A stretch of 47,106 nt of DNA from Candidatus Parcubacteria bacterium (GCA_028286835.1 JAQBQT010000025.1:1-47106), one strand, 5' to 3'. Positions 24,457 through 32,868 are shown, numbered from the stretch's first letter. Numbers and translations: made by a program. The notes: a model not told the origin generated them from the letters alone.

Positions 24457-24485
24457 AAAACACCCACTTGTGTTAAAAGTGGGTG
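24457..24485 (-). terminator. Intrinsic terminator for the AT-rich orphan gene
   Basis: On the minus strand: CACCCACTT/AAGTGGGTG stem with a 7-nt loop, then TTTTAATAAA. It lies 32 bp downstream of the stop codon of the gene at 24518. Confidence 0.65.
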
Positions 24486-24517
24486 GGCAAAAGAAATCAA
24501 CCGTGATTCGATAAGGG

Positions 24518-25024
24518 CTATGCTAAGCCGGCTCTCTCTAGAATAATACTCGCGTATGGGCTAAGTACATTAGGGTGAGTATAGACGTAAGTCGTTTGAT
24601 ACATTTTTGGGTTTTCAATGTGATTCACCGTAAGGGAAAGCTGGGTCTTCATTCCTTCCAGCATATCAATAAGACTTTTAGAGAAGCTTTTTTTATTTAA
24701 ATCCAAACAAAAATCAAAACAATCAGAATTTTCTCTTAGGTCAAGTCCTAAAGGCCTTAGTTTGTTCCACAGGATACCCCTCAGAGTCAGTATTTCCTCT
24801 TTGTTTAATTCTCTGTGAAAATTATAAAGGATATATTTGTATATCCATGAATGAGGGCACTCGGCTACTAGTTCAAACCTACAGAAGGCATCCGGATCAT
24901 TTTCCCGATGTTCCAAATACAGAGATACGATTTGATAGGTGATTTTGTTGGGAAACATCGCAGGAAGTTCCAGGGGGAGCCGTTTAATCCCGCATTTGAA
25001 TGCGGTTGATCTTTTAGTTTTCAT
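24518..25024 (-). CDS. Hypothetical protein, AT-rich orphan
   Basis: A 168-aa protein, no family recognised. It is Cys-, Phe- and Asn-containing, with no signal peptide or membrane segment. The middle (about 65-130) looks alpha-helical with alternating charged residues. The gene is visibly AT-richer than its neighbours and uses codons such as TTA, AAT and AAA that are otherwise avoided here, which suggests recent acquisition. It has its own terminator, and a set of palindromes lies upstream. Function unknown. Confidence 0.65.
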   Translation of the reverse strand: MKTKRSTAFKCGIKRLPLELPAMFPNKITYQIVSLYLEHRENDPDAFCRFELVAECPHSWIYKYILYNFHRELNKEEILTLRGILWNKLRPLGLDLRENSDCFDFCLDLNKKSFSKSLIDMLEGMKTQLSLTVNHIENPKMYQTTYVYTHPNVLSPYASIILERAGLA

Positions 25025-25070
25025 TATGTTAACGAGTATCCATAGACTTCCAGCGTTATGCTAGAAGTGG

Positions 25071-25085
25071 TCGATATCATATCGA
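25071..25085. repeat. 15-bp palindrome
   Basis: TCGATAT-C-ATATCGA: perfect 7-bp arms around one base, 47 bp upstream of the AT-rich orphan's start codon. Operator-like. Confidence 0.5.
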
Positions 25086-25098
25086 TCCTTTTGGATAT

Positions 25099-25111
25099 TC
25101 TAGGGCCTAGA
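25099..25111. repeat. 13-bp palindrome
   Basis: TCTAGG-G-CCTAGA: perfect 6-bp arms around one base, 14 bp from the preceding palindrome. Confidence 0.45.
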
Positions 25112-25114
25112 TTA

Positions 25115-25134
25115 GACTTAAGTATGACTTAAGT
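25115..25134. repeat. Tandem palindromic 9-mers at 11-bp period
   Basis: GACTTAAGT occurs at 25115 and again at 25126. Each copy contains the palindrome ACTTAAGT. Two identical sites one helical turn apart, upstream of rpsL, look like a cooperative binding site. Confidence 0.5.
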
Positions 25135-25154
25135 CAATTAGTGCGATTCAAAAC

Positions 25155-25182
25155 TTGGACAGGGCAATTTAGGTATGATAAG
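25155..25182 (+). promoter_or_regulatory. Possible rpsL promoter
   Basis: TTGGAC (25155-25160), 16 bp, GATAAG (25177-25182) is only a fair match. It would give a leader of about 115 nt that contains a GGTCC/GGACC hairpin (25244-25257). Confidence 0.35.
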
Positions 25183-25303
25183 GTACTGCCACGGCCCACA
25201 GGGGCAAAAATTACATTATCAGGCAAGAATGAGTAATCATTCAGGTCCGCTCGGACCGAAAATGGTGAAAACAGTCAGTCTTGCGGCCAATTAAGCATTA
25301 CAA

Positions 25304-25726
25304 ATGCCTACAATCAACCAGCTTACAAAATCATCAAGGAAGCGCTTCAAGAGGAAGTCAAAGTCCATCGCCCTCACGCGCACCTTCAATTCGATCGCGA
25401 ACCGACCGATCTTCTTTCCGGCTCCGTTCAAGCGCGGCGTATGCGTCAAAGTGACGACGAAGACCCCGAAGAAGCCGAACTCAGCCATCCGCAAGATCGC
25501 TCGTGTCCGCCTCACCAACGGCCTTGAAGTCACAGCATATGTTCCAGGCATGGGTCACAACCTCCAGGAACACTCAGTGGTCCTCCTCCGCGGCGGCCGC
25601 GTCAAAGACGTAGGTCTCCGCTATTCAGTCGTGCGCGGCGTTTTGGACTGCGCAGGCGTCGAAGCTCGCAGAAAAGGTCGCAGCCAATACGGTAACAAGC
25701 GTCCGAAGGCCGCTAAGACCGCCTAA
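25304..25726 (+). CDS. rpsL: 30S ribosomal protein S12
   Basis: A 140-aa uS12 protein of the decoding centre. The core is clear: [38 protein letters not shown] and VRGVLDC. The segment before KRGVC is 13 residues longer than in E. coli, a stretch that also differs in length in Gram-positive S12, so it is not exceptional. rpsG follows after 24 bp. The rest of the usual str operon (fusA, tuf) is separated from this pair by a terminator and several genes. Confidence 0.98.
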   Translation: MPTINQLTKSSRKRFKRKSKSIALTRTFNSIANRPIFFPAPFKRGVCVKVTTKTPKKPNSAIRKIARVRLTNGLEVTAYVPGMGHNLQEHSVVLLRGGRVKDVGLRYSVVRGVLDCAGVEARRKGRSQYGNKRPKAAKTA

Positions 25727-25750
25727 CTCAGGTAATTTTCATCTACTACT

Positions 25751-26221
25751 ATGCGACGCAAACTCAACATCAAAAGGGAATTGAAGCCTGACGCGAACTA
25801 CGATTCGCTCAAGCTCGCCAAATTTACGAACTACGTCATGGAATCCGGCAAGAAGACGACGGCCCGTGCCATCGTTGCCGACTGTATGACTGCTATCAAG
25901 GAGAAGGCCAAAGTTGAAAATCCGATGGAAGTCTTCGAGACAGCCCTCAAGAACACGTCGCCTGCCATGGAAGTCCGCTCACGCCGCGTTGGCGGTGCCA
26001 ACTACCAGGTTCCACGCGAAGTCCGCCCGGAGCGCAAGAATGCCATGTCCATGAAGTGGATCATCGAGGCAGCCCGCGCCAAGAAGGGAGCTCCTATGCA
26101 CCTCAAGCTCGCCGACGAGATCATCGCCGCCTCCAAGAATGAAGGCGAAGCAGTGAAGAAGCGCGAGAATGTCCACAAGATGGCCGAAGCCAACAAGGCT
26201 TTCGCTCACTTTGCCTGGTAG
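25751..26221 (+). CDS. rpsG: 30S ribosomal protein S7
   Basis: A 156-aa uS7 protein that binds the 3' major domain of 16S rRNA and lines the E site. Recognised by the N-terminal [26 protein letters not shown], and the conserved [17 protein letters not shown] and [17 protein letters not shown] regions. Standard length. It is the last gene of the rpsL-rpsG unit, closed by the hairpin at 26246. Confidence 0.98.
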   Translation: MRRKLNIKRELKPDANYDSLKLAKFTNYVMESGKKTTARAIVADCMTAIKEKAKVENPMEVFETALKNTSPAMEVRSRRVGGANYQVPREVRPERKNAMSMKWIIEAARAKKGAPMHLKLADEIIAASKNEGEAVKKRENVHKMAEANKAFAHFAW

Positions 26222-26245
26222 CCTCCGCCGAGGATCCTATAGCAG

Positions 26246-26275
26246 AAAACCGACCCTTATCTGGGCCGGTTTTTG
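26246..26275 (+). terminator. Terminator after rpsG
   Basis: AAAACCG-A-CCC paired with GGG-C-CGGTTTT, one mismatch, 6-nt loop, then a T tract. It cuts the str operon after rpsG and may work from both sides, since the next gene is convergent. Confidence 0.72.
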
Positions 26276-26304
26276 TTTATGTCAGTTTTTGCCCCCCCAT
26301 GTTG

Positions 26305-26778
26305 CTACTTGCTGTCTTTCTTTTCCTTAAACTCCTTGGCTTTGCCTTCGACATCCTTCTTGGCCTTGGAGATGGTCTCTTCGATGTCATCGCCGATCTC
26401 TTCCCAGCGCTCACGGAGGCGGTCTGCCAATGCTGCCATTTCATCCTTGCTCACTCCTTCGAGGTCAGCATATTTCTCTTTGAGCAGGGCAGACATGTCG
26501 GCGTAGACTTCCTTGCTCGCTTCCGTAAGCTCGTTGCCGCGTTCCATCGCCTTGTCTTTGAGGTCCATAGCCTTATCCATGGCACGGTCTTTCATGTCGA
26601 GAGCCTTATCCTTGGCGTTGCCTGCAGCCTTCTTTATCTTTTCGCGCGTTTTGGCTCCGTCCTTCGTGCCATATAGATAGTAGGTGGCTACGGCTGCCGC
26701 AGCTGCTGCAGCGATGCCGACTCCTACGGCTGCGCCCTTTCCTGAAGATTTCTTTTCGAAAAGATGATTTTTGCTCAT
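26305..26778 (-). CDS. YtxH-like helical membrane-anchored protein
   Basis: A 157-aa protein. An Ala/Gly-rich membrane segment near the N-terminus (about 14-36, GKGAAVGVGIAAAAAA) is followed by YLYGTKDGAKTREKIKKAAG, the pattern of YtxH-type general-stress proteins. A long amphipathic helix with 11-residue-like repeats (KDKALDMKDRAMDKAMDLKD) follows, and the tail is acidic/basic. Function is not established for this family; envelope or stress association is likely. Just upstream on the same strand is another small membrane protein gene (21 bp apart). Confidence 0.75.
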   Translation of the reverse strand: MSKNHLFEKKSSGKGAAVGVGIAAAAAAAVATYYLYGTKDGAKTREKIKKAAGNAKDKALDMKDRAMDKAMDLKDKAMERGNELTEASKEVYADMSALLKEKYADLEGVSKDEMAALADRLRERWEEIGDDIEETISKAKKDVEGKAKEFKEKKDSK

Positions 26779-26799
26779 GGTATTGGTTGGTTATTAGTT

Positions 26800-27060
26800 T
26801 TAGTTATAGCGCGAGATCAATCGACGGACAAACCTGAACAATGCCCGGGCGCCGAACGATTGCGTATGCAGGCGTTCCCGGAGATCGCCCAACTCTTCTA
26901 TGATGAATTCACCCTCTATCCGGGCCTTATCCGTGAGCTTTTTGACATTGGCGAGGATCTTGATGATGTATATCCAGGCGACAATGGCCAGAATCGTAAG
27001 GACTACGATGCAGATGGTCGTTATAAAGAAGAAGATGTCCGCGTGTATAAGGGTATTCAT
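26800..27060 (-). CDS. Small membrane protein with helical tail
   Basis: An 86-aa protein. One strong membrane segment (residues 8-35, FFFITTICIVVLTILAIVAW) is followed by a charged helix (KKLTDKARIEGEFIIEELGD) and a basic end. It is arranged with the YtxH-like gene as a two-gene minus-strand operon. The same head-to-tail pairing of a one-TM helical protein with a YtxH-like protein is plausible for a membrane-associated complex, but this is inference. Confidence 0.7.
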   Translation of the reverse strand: MNTLIHADIFFFITTICIVVLTILAIVAWIYIIKILANVKKLTDKARIEGEFIIEELGDLRERLHTQSFGARALFRFVRRLISRYN

Positions 27061-27130
27061 TCAATTGGTGATGACGTTTTGATAAGGGTGGTCTTACAGT
27101 GCCTACTGATAGTATACTACACAGACATTC

Positions 27131-27589
27131 ATGGTAACCCCGGAACTCGTCTCCTATATCTACGCCGAACGCAAAAAGGGCGTGGCGGACCATATCATCA
27201 AAGCTTATCTCGCCACCCAGAATTGGAGCGAGGCGGATTTTTATGAAGCCGTACGAACCCTGCCTCCCCGGGGGAGTACTCCTGTAGGAAAGCCTGATGA
27301 GGCGGCCGAAGGCAAGATAAAAGGCGCCGACCTTCGGACCCTTGATCAGAATGCGGTCTGGCGGACGCCCGACGGCAAGGCAGATATGCCTGCTCGACCG
27401 GTCATCAAGGAACATAAGGGCCTCATTAAGGCCATAGTGCTTATTCTTCTTATTGTTATTTTAGGAGCTCTCATCTACCTATATAAGGACATCCTCTGGC
27501 CCATGATCCTCGGCTATTACGCTGAAGCCAAGCCCTTTCTGGATCAGGCCGTGACCGTCATCAGGATGGCGACCGACTTCAGCCATTAG
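27131..27589 (+). CDS. Membrane protein with N-terminal helical motif common in Parcubacteria
   Basis: A 152-aa protein. Residues 1-45 (VTPELVSYIYAERKKGV, IIKAYLATQNWSEADFYEAV) form a small helical module. I recall it at the N-terminus of many Parcubacteria membrane proteins, typically ELIxYIxxxxxxGxxxxxIxxxLxxxGWxxxDIxEA. After a polar linker, one or two hydrophobic segments (about 97-120 and possibly 122-145) anchor it. A TATACT element stands 12 nt before the start. Function unknown. Confidence 0.75.
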   Translation: MVTPELVSYIYAERKKGVADHIIKAYLATQNWSEADFYEAVRTLPPRGSTPVGKPDEAAEGKIKGADLRTLDQNAVWRTPDGKADMPARPVIKEHKGLIKAIVLILLIVILGALIYLYKDILWPMILGYYAEAKPFLDQAVTVIRMATDFSH

Positions 27590-27641
27590 AAGCCTGCTTA
27601 TTTGATTATTTAGGCAATTTCCTGTATCTTACCCCTTACCT

Positions 27642-27663
27642 AAAGCAATCTCTGCTTTTTTAG
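27642..27663 (+). terminator. Terminator upstream of fusA
   Basis: AAAGCA/TGCTTT stem with an ATCTC loop, followed by further Ts. It ends transcription of the 152-aa gene before fusA. Confidence 0.6.
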
Positions 27664-27720
27664 TTTAGAGCGAGCGTTTGACCAAATTAATAGCAGCATA
27701 TAACAGTATTTAATCATTTT

Positions 27721-29865
27721 ATGAACCGCGATTATCCGCTTGAACGAGTCCGAAACTTCGGCATCATTGCCCACATCGATGCAGGCAAGACGACTACGTC
27801 TGAACGCATCCTTTACTACACCGGCATGATCCACAAGATCGGCGAGGTGCACGAAGGCGAGACCACGACCGACTGGATGGAACAGGAGCGCGAGCGCGGC
27901 ATCACCATCACGGCCGCCGCTATCACATGCTTCTGGAATCCGACCTATATGCCGGCGACAGATCTCTCCAAGAAAGTCCGTTTCAACATCATCGATACTC
28001 CGGGCCATATCGACTTCACTGTGGAAGTGAAGCGCTCCCTCCGCGTCTTGGACGGCGCAGTCGTCGTATTCGACGGCGTTGCCGGCGTTGAGCCTCAGTC
28101 AGAGACAAACTGGCGCTATGCAGACGAAAGCAATGTGCCTCGCCTCTGCTTCATCAACAAGATGGACCGAATGGGTGCCTCATTCGAGCGCTCATACGCT
28201 TCCATTCTCGACCGCCTCAACAAGAGGGCAGTCCGCTTCCAGCTCCCGATCGGTACCGAGAGCTCTCATGAAGGCGTCGTTGACCTCATGCGCATGAAGG
28301 CTTTCTTCTTCGAAGGCGAGAAGGGTATCAATATCATAGAGAAGGAGATCCCGGCAGACATGATGGATGACGCCAAGAAATACCGCGCAGAGATGGTCGA
28401 GAAGATCGTCGAGACAGACGATGCAGCTATGAGCGAGTTCCTCGAAGGCAAGGAGTTCACCATGGACGAGCTCAAGAAGCTCTGCCGCGCCGCAGTCATC
28501 GCCAACAAGATCTTCCCGGTCTTCACCGGCTCAGCCCTCAAGAACGTCGGCGTTCAGCTCGTGCTCGATGCCGTCGTCGACTATCTCCCGTCTCCTCTCG
28601 ATCTTCCTCCGGTCAAAGGCATCAACCCGAACACGGGCGAAGAGATCCTCCGCCATGCGTCCGATGAAGAGCCGTTCGCGGCGCTTGCCTTCAAGCTCCA
28701 GAACGACCCATTCGTCGGTCAGCTGACATTCTTCCGCGTCTACTCAGGCACCATCGAAGCAGGCACATATATATACAACGTCACGACAGGCAAGAAGGAA
28801 CGCCTCGGCCGCATCGTGCGCCTTCAGGCCGACAAGCGTGAAGAGGTCAAGAAGGTCTTCGCCGGCGAGATTGCCGCAGCCGTAGGCCTCAAGGACGCCC
28901 TCACATCTCACACATTCTGCGACGAAGCCAATCCTATCGTCCTCGAAGTCATCAAATTCATGGCACCGGTCGTCTCGCTCCGCATCGAGCCGAAGACAAA
29001 GGCCGACCAGGAGAAAATGGGTATGGCTCTCCGCAAGCTCGGCATGGAAGATCCGACGTTCCATATCTCTTCGAACCAGGAAACAGGCGAGACCATCATC
29101 TCAGGCATGGGAGAACTCCACCTCGAGATCATGGTTGACCGCATGAAGCGCGAGTTCGGCGTTGAAGCCAATGTCGGCGCGCCTCAGGTGGCATATCGCG
29201 AAACCATCCTCAACGAAGCCGAGGCCGAATACAAATATATCAAGCAGACAGGCGGTAAGGGTCAGTACGGCCACGTGCGTCTCTCAGTCCGTCCGATGGT
29301 CCCTCTCGTAGAAGGAGAGAAAGTCCCTAAGAACGTCAAGCGCTACGATGATTTCGAATTCATCAACTCCATCAAGGGTGGCGTCATTCCGAACGAATTC
29401 ATTCCGGCCGTCGAAAAGGGCGTCCGCGAAGCTCTCGATCGCGGTATCGTCGCTGGCTACAAGCTGGTGAATGTTTCCTGCGAGCTCACATTCGGTTCAT
29501 ATCACGACGTCGACTCGTCCGAGATCGCCTATAAGATCGCCGCGTCCCAGGCTTTCCAAGATGCAGCCAAGCGCGCCAAGCCGGTCATCCTTGAGCCGAT
29601 CATGAGGCTCGAAGTGGTCGCCCCTGAAAAATACATGGGTGATGTGAACGGCTCCGTCGCTTCCAAGCGCGGCCAGGTCGAGGGTTCCGAACCTCGCGGT
29701 CAGGCTATCGCCATTCATGCCAAGGTTCCGCTCTCAGAGATGTTCGGATATACGACACAGCTCCGCTCTATGACCTCAGGTCAGGGAAGCGCGATGATGG
29801 AATTCGATCACTACGAAGTGGTTCCGGCCAACGTGGCTCTCGAGATCGCAGAGAAAAGGAAATAA
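27721..29865 (+). CDS. fusA: Elongation factor G
   Basis: GTPase that drives translocation. The 714-aa protein has AHIDAGKTTTSERIL (G1), RERGITITAAA (switch I), DTPGHIDFT (G3), NKMDRMG (G4) and GSALKN (G5). Domains II-V follow, with QTGGKGQYGHV in domain IV. Length and motifs are standard for EF-G1. It is monocistronic, flanked by terminators on both sides, and separated from rpsG and tuf, so the classical str operon is dispersed. A TTGACC at 27678 is a possible -35; the -10 is ambiguous (TATAAC or TTTAAT). Confidence 0.98.
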   Translation: MNRDYPLERVRNFGIIAHIDAGKTTTSERILYYTGMIHKIGEVHEGETTTDWMEQERERGITITAAAITCFWNPTYMPATDLSKKVRFNIIDTPGHIDFTVEVKRSLRVLDGAVVVFDGVAGVEPQSETNWRYADESNVPRLCFINKMDRMGASFERSYASILDRLNKRAVRFQLPIGTESSHEGVVDLMRMKAFFFEGEKGINIIEKEIPADMMDDAKKYRAEMVEKIVETDDAAMSEFLEGKEFTMDELKKLCRAAVIANKIFPVFTGSALKNVGVQLVLDAVVDYLPSPLDLPPVKGINPNTGEEILRHASDEEPFAALAFKLQNDPFVGQLTFFRVYSGTIEAGTYIYNVTTGKKERLGRIVRLQADKREEVKKVFAGEIAAAVGLKDALTSHTFCDEANPIVLEVIKFMAPVVSLRIEPKTKADQEKMGMALRKLGMEDPTFHISSNQETGETIISGMGELHLEIMVDRMKREFGVEANVGAPQVAYRETILNEAEAEYKYIKQTGGKGQYGHVRLSVRPMVPLVEGEKVPKNVKRYDDFEFINSIKGGVIPNEFIPAVEKGVREALDRGIVAGYKLVNVSCELTFGSYHDVDSSEIAYKIAASQAFQDAAKRAKPVILEPIMRLEVVAPEKYMGDVNGSVASKRGQVEGSEPRGQAIAIHAKVPLSEMFGYTTQLRSMTSGQGSAMMEFDHYEVVPANVALEIAEKRK

Positions 29866-29892
29866 TCTCAGCACCCTATAGCGCCTCAAAAG

Positions 29893-29918
29893 AAAAGCCG
29901 GCTTCTGCCGGTTTTTTT
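29893..29918 (+). terminator. Strong terminator after fusA
   Basis: CCGGC/GCCGG stem with TTCT loop, extended by A-T pairs, followed by seven Ts. Confidence 0.88.
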
Positions 29919-29973
29919 GCACAGAAACTTTCCACTTGCGCGTACGTCATATAAGCATCACACTATATACCAT

Positions 29974-31476
29974 ATGAAAAAATATCTCATAGCCATCGCC
30001 GCAGTGCTCGTCGTCTCAGTCTCGTATGCCCACGCCCAGAATTACTCATATTCCCGTGATCTCTATATAGGATCATCAGGTCCTGACGTTGCTGCGCTGC
30101 AGAATTGGCTTCTCTCTAACGGATACGACATTCCTGCCTTGCGCGCAGGGATCACGCCTCAAGGCTATTTTGGTTTCCAGACGCAGGCGGCTCTCGCCCG
30201 CTATCAGGCATCAGTCGGCCTGCCTCCTAACGGATATTTCGGTGCGCTCACCCGCGCGCGCATGAATGGCTCTGTCGGGGGTTATCCCGGTACACCAACT
30301 CCAGTCCCTGTTCCCACCGCTTTTATAAGGGTAATGTCACCCAACGGAGGTGAAACCCTTCAGAGGGGAACTTCATATATGATCACTTGGACGAGTACAG
30401 GACTCTCACAGCAATGGCCAGGAACAGGCACCATAGAGCTCCAGCCTGCGCTTCCGGCCTGTGCCGAACCGACCCAGCCCATCCGCTGCATGATCATGGT
30501 GCGCGCTCCGTATCCTATCGCTCAGAATGTGAATCTCGCCTCTCAATCGTATTCATGGAGCGTTCCCGATGTTCTATCTTTGGGTGATCAGCCCCTGGGC
30601 AATCAGCCCATCCAGGCAGCTCCGGATGGCTCGTACAAGATAAAGATCTGTCAGACATCTACGAACATATGTGATACGAGCGATGCGTACTTCACGGTGA
30701 CATCATCTTCTGTTGGCGGAACAACGGGAGGTGCCGGCCCTCTCGCCATCGTCTCACCGAATGGCGGGGAATCATGGCAGAAAGGCAGCATCCAAACTAT
30801 CCGCTGGACCTCGCCGTATTATTTCCAGGCCGCCTATGGCGATATCAGGCTCGTCCGCTATATGCCTCCATGCTCCGGCATATGTCCTATGTATATGGTC
30901 GCTCCCTATACTATCGCAAGCAATATCAGCATAAATCAGAATTCTTACGCATGGACTGTTGGAGATGCGGCTCAGCAGGGCAGCACGAATGGTCAGCGCA
31001 TCACCGTGCCTGATGGTCAGTACACAGTTCAGATCTGCCAGACAGGCTCAGGATCATGTGTTTCAAGCACTGGCCCCTTCACTATATGTGGGGACACGAC
31101 AGTGAATCCTGGCGGACAGTCGCCTGTGATCTCAGGTGTCACCGCCCCTACCAGTCTTTCAATAGGGCAAACCAGTACATGGACTGTACGTGCATATGAT
31201 CCACTGAATGGCTCCCTTACATATTCTGTCGACTGGGGCGATCAGCCCCAGAACAATCCTTATTATCTGAGCGCCGCATCTTCTCCTCAGTTTGCCCAGA
31301 CAAGCTCATTCACGCATTCATATGCCAATCCCGGCACGTATCAGATCACGTTTACGGTCAGAAATGCGAGCGGCATGACCGCTCAGGCCAAAACGACCGT
31401 GAATGTAGGCGGGGTGAATTGCCCTCCAGGATACATGTGCGCCACTCGGTCGCCGTACATGACGCCGTACATATAG
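29974..31476 (+). CDS. Exported multidomain protein: PG-binding, SPNGGE repeats, PKD
   Basis: From ATG 29974, a 500-aa protein; an upstream in-frame ATG at 29917 lies inside the fusA terminator. The signal peptide is residues 1-22 (AAVLVVSVSYAHAQ). A peptidoglycan-binding-type repeat follows at about 30-97 (YIGSSGPDVAALQNWLL, GYFGFQTQAALARYQ). Two Ser-Thr-rich SPNGGE domains (about 120-220 and 250-370) carry the start motif SPNGGE-WxxGxxxxIxWTS. A PKD-like domain is at about 395-490 (VDWGD, SYANPGTYQITFTV). A Cys pair near the C-terminus (NCPPGYMCA) may bond. Likely a cell-surface structural or adhesive protein. Confidence 0.88.
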   Translation: MKKYLIAIAAVLVVSVSYAHAQNYSYSRDLYIGSSGPDVAALQNWLLSNGYDIPALRAGITPQGYFGFQTQAALARYQASVGLPPNGYFGALTRARMNGSVGGYPGTPTPVPVPTAFIRVMSPNGGETLQRGTSYMITWTSTGLSQQWPGTGTIELQPALPACAEPTQPIRCMIMVRAPYPIAQNVNLASQSYSWSVPDVLSLGDQPLGNQPIQAAPDGSYKIKICQTSTNICDTSDAYFTVTSSSVGGTTGGAGPLAIVSPNGGESWQKGSIQTIRWTSPYYFQAAYGDIRLVRYMPPCSGICPMYMVAPYTIASNISINQNSYAWTVGDAAQQGSTNGQRITVPDGQYTVQICQTGSGSCVSSTGPFTICGDTTVNPGGQSPVISGVTAPTSLSIGQTSTWTVRAYDPLNGSLTYSVDWGDQPQNNPYYLSAASSPQFAQTSSFTHSYANPGTYQITFTVRNASGMTAQAKTTVNVGGVNCPPGYMCATRSPYMTPYI

Positions 31477-31507
31477 GCCCGTTCGTTCTCCCCAAAAGGG
31501 TAATAAT

Positions 31508-31536
31508 TTGCACGTTTCTTTCGCGTATGCTAACCT
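31508..31536 (+). promoter_or_regulatory. tuf promoter
   Basis: TTGCAC (31508-31513), 17 bp ending in TGC, TAACCT (31531-31536). Predicted start near 31543, giving a leader of about 110 nt. Confidence 0.6.
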
Positions 31537-31546
31537 GAGCTTTACG

Positions 31547-31564
31547 CGCTTCCTAAGCGTTTTT
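31547..31564 (+). terminator. Terminator-like hairpin at the 5' end of the tuf leader
   Basis: CGCTT-CCT-AAGCG followed by TTTTT, only a few bases after the predicted start site. It could be an attenuator of tuf or the terminator of the preceding gene. The loop and inner stem (GCTTCCTAAGC) match the secY terminator. Confidence 0.45.
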
Positions 31565-31587
31565 ATTAGTCCCCATTAATAATTTAT

Positions 31588-31635
31588 CTTTGACTCTCGC
31601 TGCTTGGCATCACGCCCAGACAATGCGAGTCAAAG
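31588..31635 (+). promoter_or_regulatory. Long stem-loop in the tuf leader
   Basis: CTTTGACTC (31588-31596) pairs with GAGTCAAAG (31627-31635), with GC/GC continuing after a two-base bulge and an inner TTGGC/GCCCA pairing. It ends 18 nt before the tuf ATG. A possible autoregulatory element; mechanism unknown. Confidence 0.5.
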
Positions 31636-31653
31636 CACTAAATCAATAATCAT

Positions 31654-32841
31654 ATGGCAGCAGAATTCAATCGCACAAAGCCGCACGTTAACGTCGGTAC
31701 CATCGGTCACATCGACCACGGAAAGTCGACGCTCACGGCAGCTATCGTCGCAGTTCAGGCCCGCAAAGGCATGGCCAAAGAGAAGGCTTACGCCGAAATT
31801 ACAAAGGGTGGTACCGTCCGCGATGCTTCAAAGACAGTCACTATCTCTCTTTCTCATGTTGAGTACGAGAGTAACAAGCGCCACTACGCTCACATCGACG
31901 CTCCAGGCCACGCCGACTATATCAAGAACATGATCACAGGTGCCGCCCAGATGGACGGAGCCATTCTCGTGGTTTCCGCTCTCGACGGCGTTATGCCTCA
32001 GACGCGTGAGCACATCCTTCTCGCCGAGCAGATCGGTGTTCCGAAGGTAGTTATCTTCCTCAACAAGTGCGATGCAGTCGAGGAAAAGGACCTTATCGAC
32101 CTCGTGGAGGAAGAAGTGCGTGACCTCCTTACGAAGTATCACTTTGACGGCAAGAATGTCCCGGTCATCCGCGGCTCAGCCCTCAAGGCCCTCGAGAACG
32201 ATCCAGCATGGAATGCAAAGATCGACGAGCTTATGGATGCTCTCGATAGCTACATCCCTGATCCGATCCGTGAAGTAGATAAGCCGTTCCTCATGCCGAT
32301 CGAAGACATCTTCTCGATCGAAGGCCGTGGAACAGTGGTCACAGGCCGCATCGAGCGCGGTGTTATCAAGGTAGGTGAAGAAGTCGAGATCGTCGGCTTC
32401 CGCGACACCGTCAAGACGACCATCACTGGCATCGAGATGTTCAACAAGTCCCTCAAGGAGGGTATGGCAGGCGACAACGCAGGTCTTCTTCTCCGCGGCA
32501 CAGCCAAGGACGACGTATCCCGCGGTCAGGTTCTCGCCAAGACTGGCTCAGTCAAGCCTCACACAGAGTTCGAGGCCGAAGTATATATCTTGAAGAAAGA
32601 AGAGGGAGGCCGCCACACGCCGTTCTTCACAGGATATAAGCCTCAGTTCTATATCCGCACGACAGACGTTACAGGTGAAGTGACTCTCGCCGAAAAGGTT
32701 GAGATGGTCATGCCGGGTGACACAGTGACCTTCAAGGTGAAGCTCGTCGCTCCGGTCGCTCTCGAAGCCCCTCAGCGCTTTGCAGTCCGCGAAGGAGGCA
32801 AGACAGTAGGTTCAGGCGTCATTACTAAAGTAGTCGCATAA
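31654..32841 (+). CDS. tuf: Elongation factor Tu with divergent switch I
   Basis: GTPase that delivers aminoacyl-tRNA. The 395-aa protein has GHIDHGKST (G1, 18-26), DAPGHADY (G3), NKCD (G4), SALK (G5), and all three domains, with normal length. Switch I is unusual: the near-invariant RGITI-N-SHVEY reads [12 protein letters not shown] (60-71). The arginine and glycine are lost while the magnesium-binding Thr63 is kept, and the preceding loop ([14 protein letters not shown]) lacks the usual DNAPEEK. G3 has Ala for Cys, a common change. rpsJ follows after 27 bp, so tuf may lead the S10 cluster. Confidence 0.96.
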   Translation: MAAEFNRTKPHVNVGTIGHIDHGKSTLTAAIVAVQARKGMAKEKAYAEITKGGTVRDASKTVTISLSHVEYESNKRHYAHIDAPGHADYIKNMITGAAQMDGAILVVSALDGVMPQTREHILLAEQIGVPKVVIFLNKCDAVEEKDLIDLVEEEVRDLLTKYHFDGKNVPVIRGSALKALENDPAWNAKIDELMDALDSYIPDPIREVDKPFLMPIEDIFSIEGRGTVVTGRIERGVIKVGEEVEIVGFRDTVKTTITGIEMFNKSLKEGMAGDNAGLLLRGTAKDDVSRGQVLAKTGSVKPHTEFEAEVYILKKEEGGRHTPFFTGYKPQFYIRTTDVTGEVTLAEKVEMVMPGDTVTFKVKLVAPVALEAPQRFAVREGGKTVGSGVITKVVA

Positions 32842-32868
32842 AGCACGCTTTACCGCACGCATAATCAT

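Noticed and set aside
25304-25433. Insertion in S12 as a novel feature
   Set aside because: A longer segment before KRGVC is known in Gram-positive S12 proteins.
27678-27714. Confident fusA promoter
   Set aside because: TTGACC is present, but possible -10 hexamers lie at unsuitable spacing (15 or 23-25 bp), so I did not list it as a feature.
29917-29973. Earlier start for the PG-binding surface protein
   Set aside because: It begins inside the fusA terminator and would bury the signal peptide behind 19 residues.
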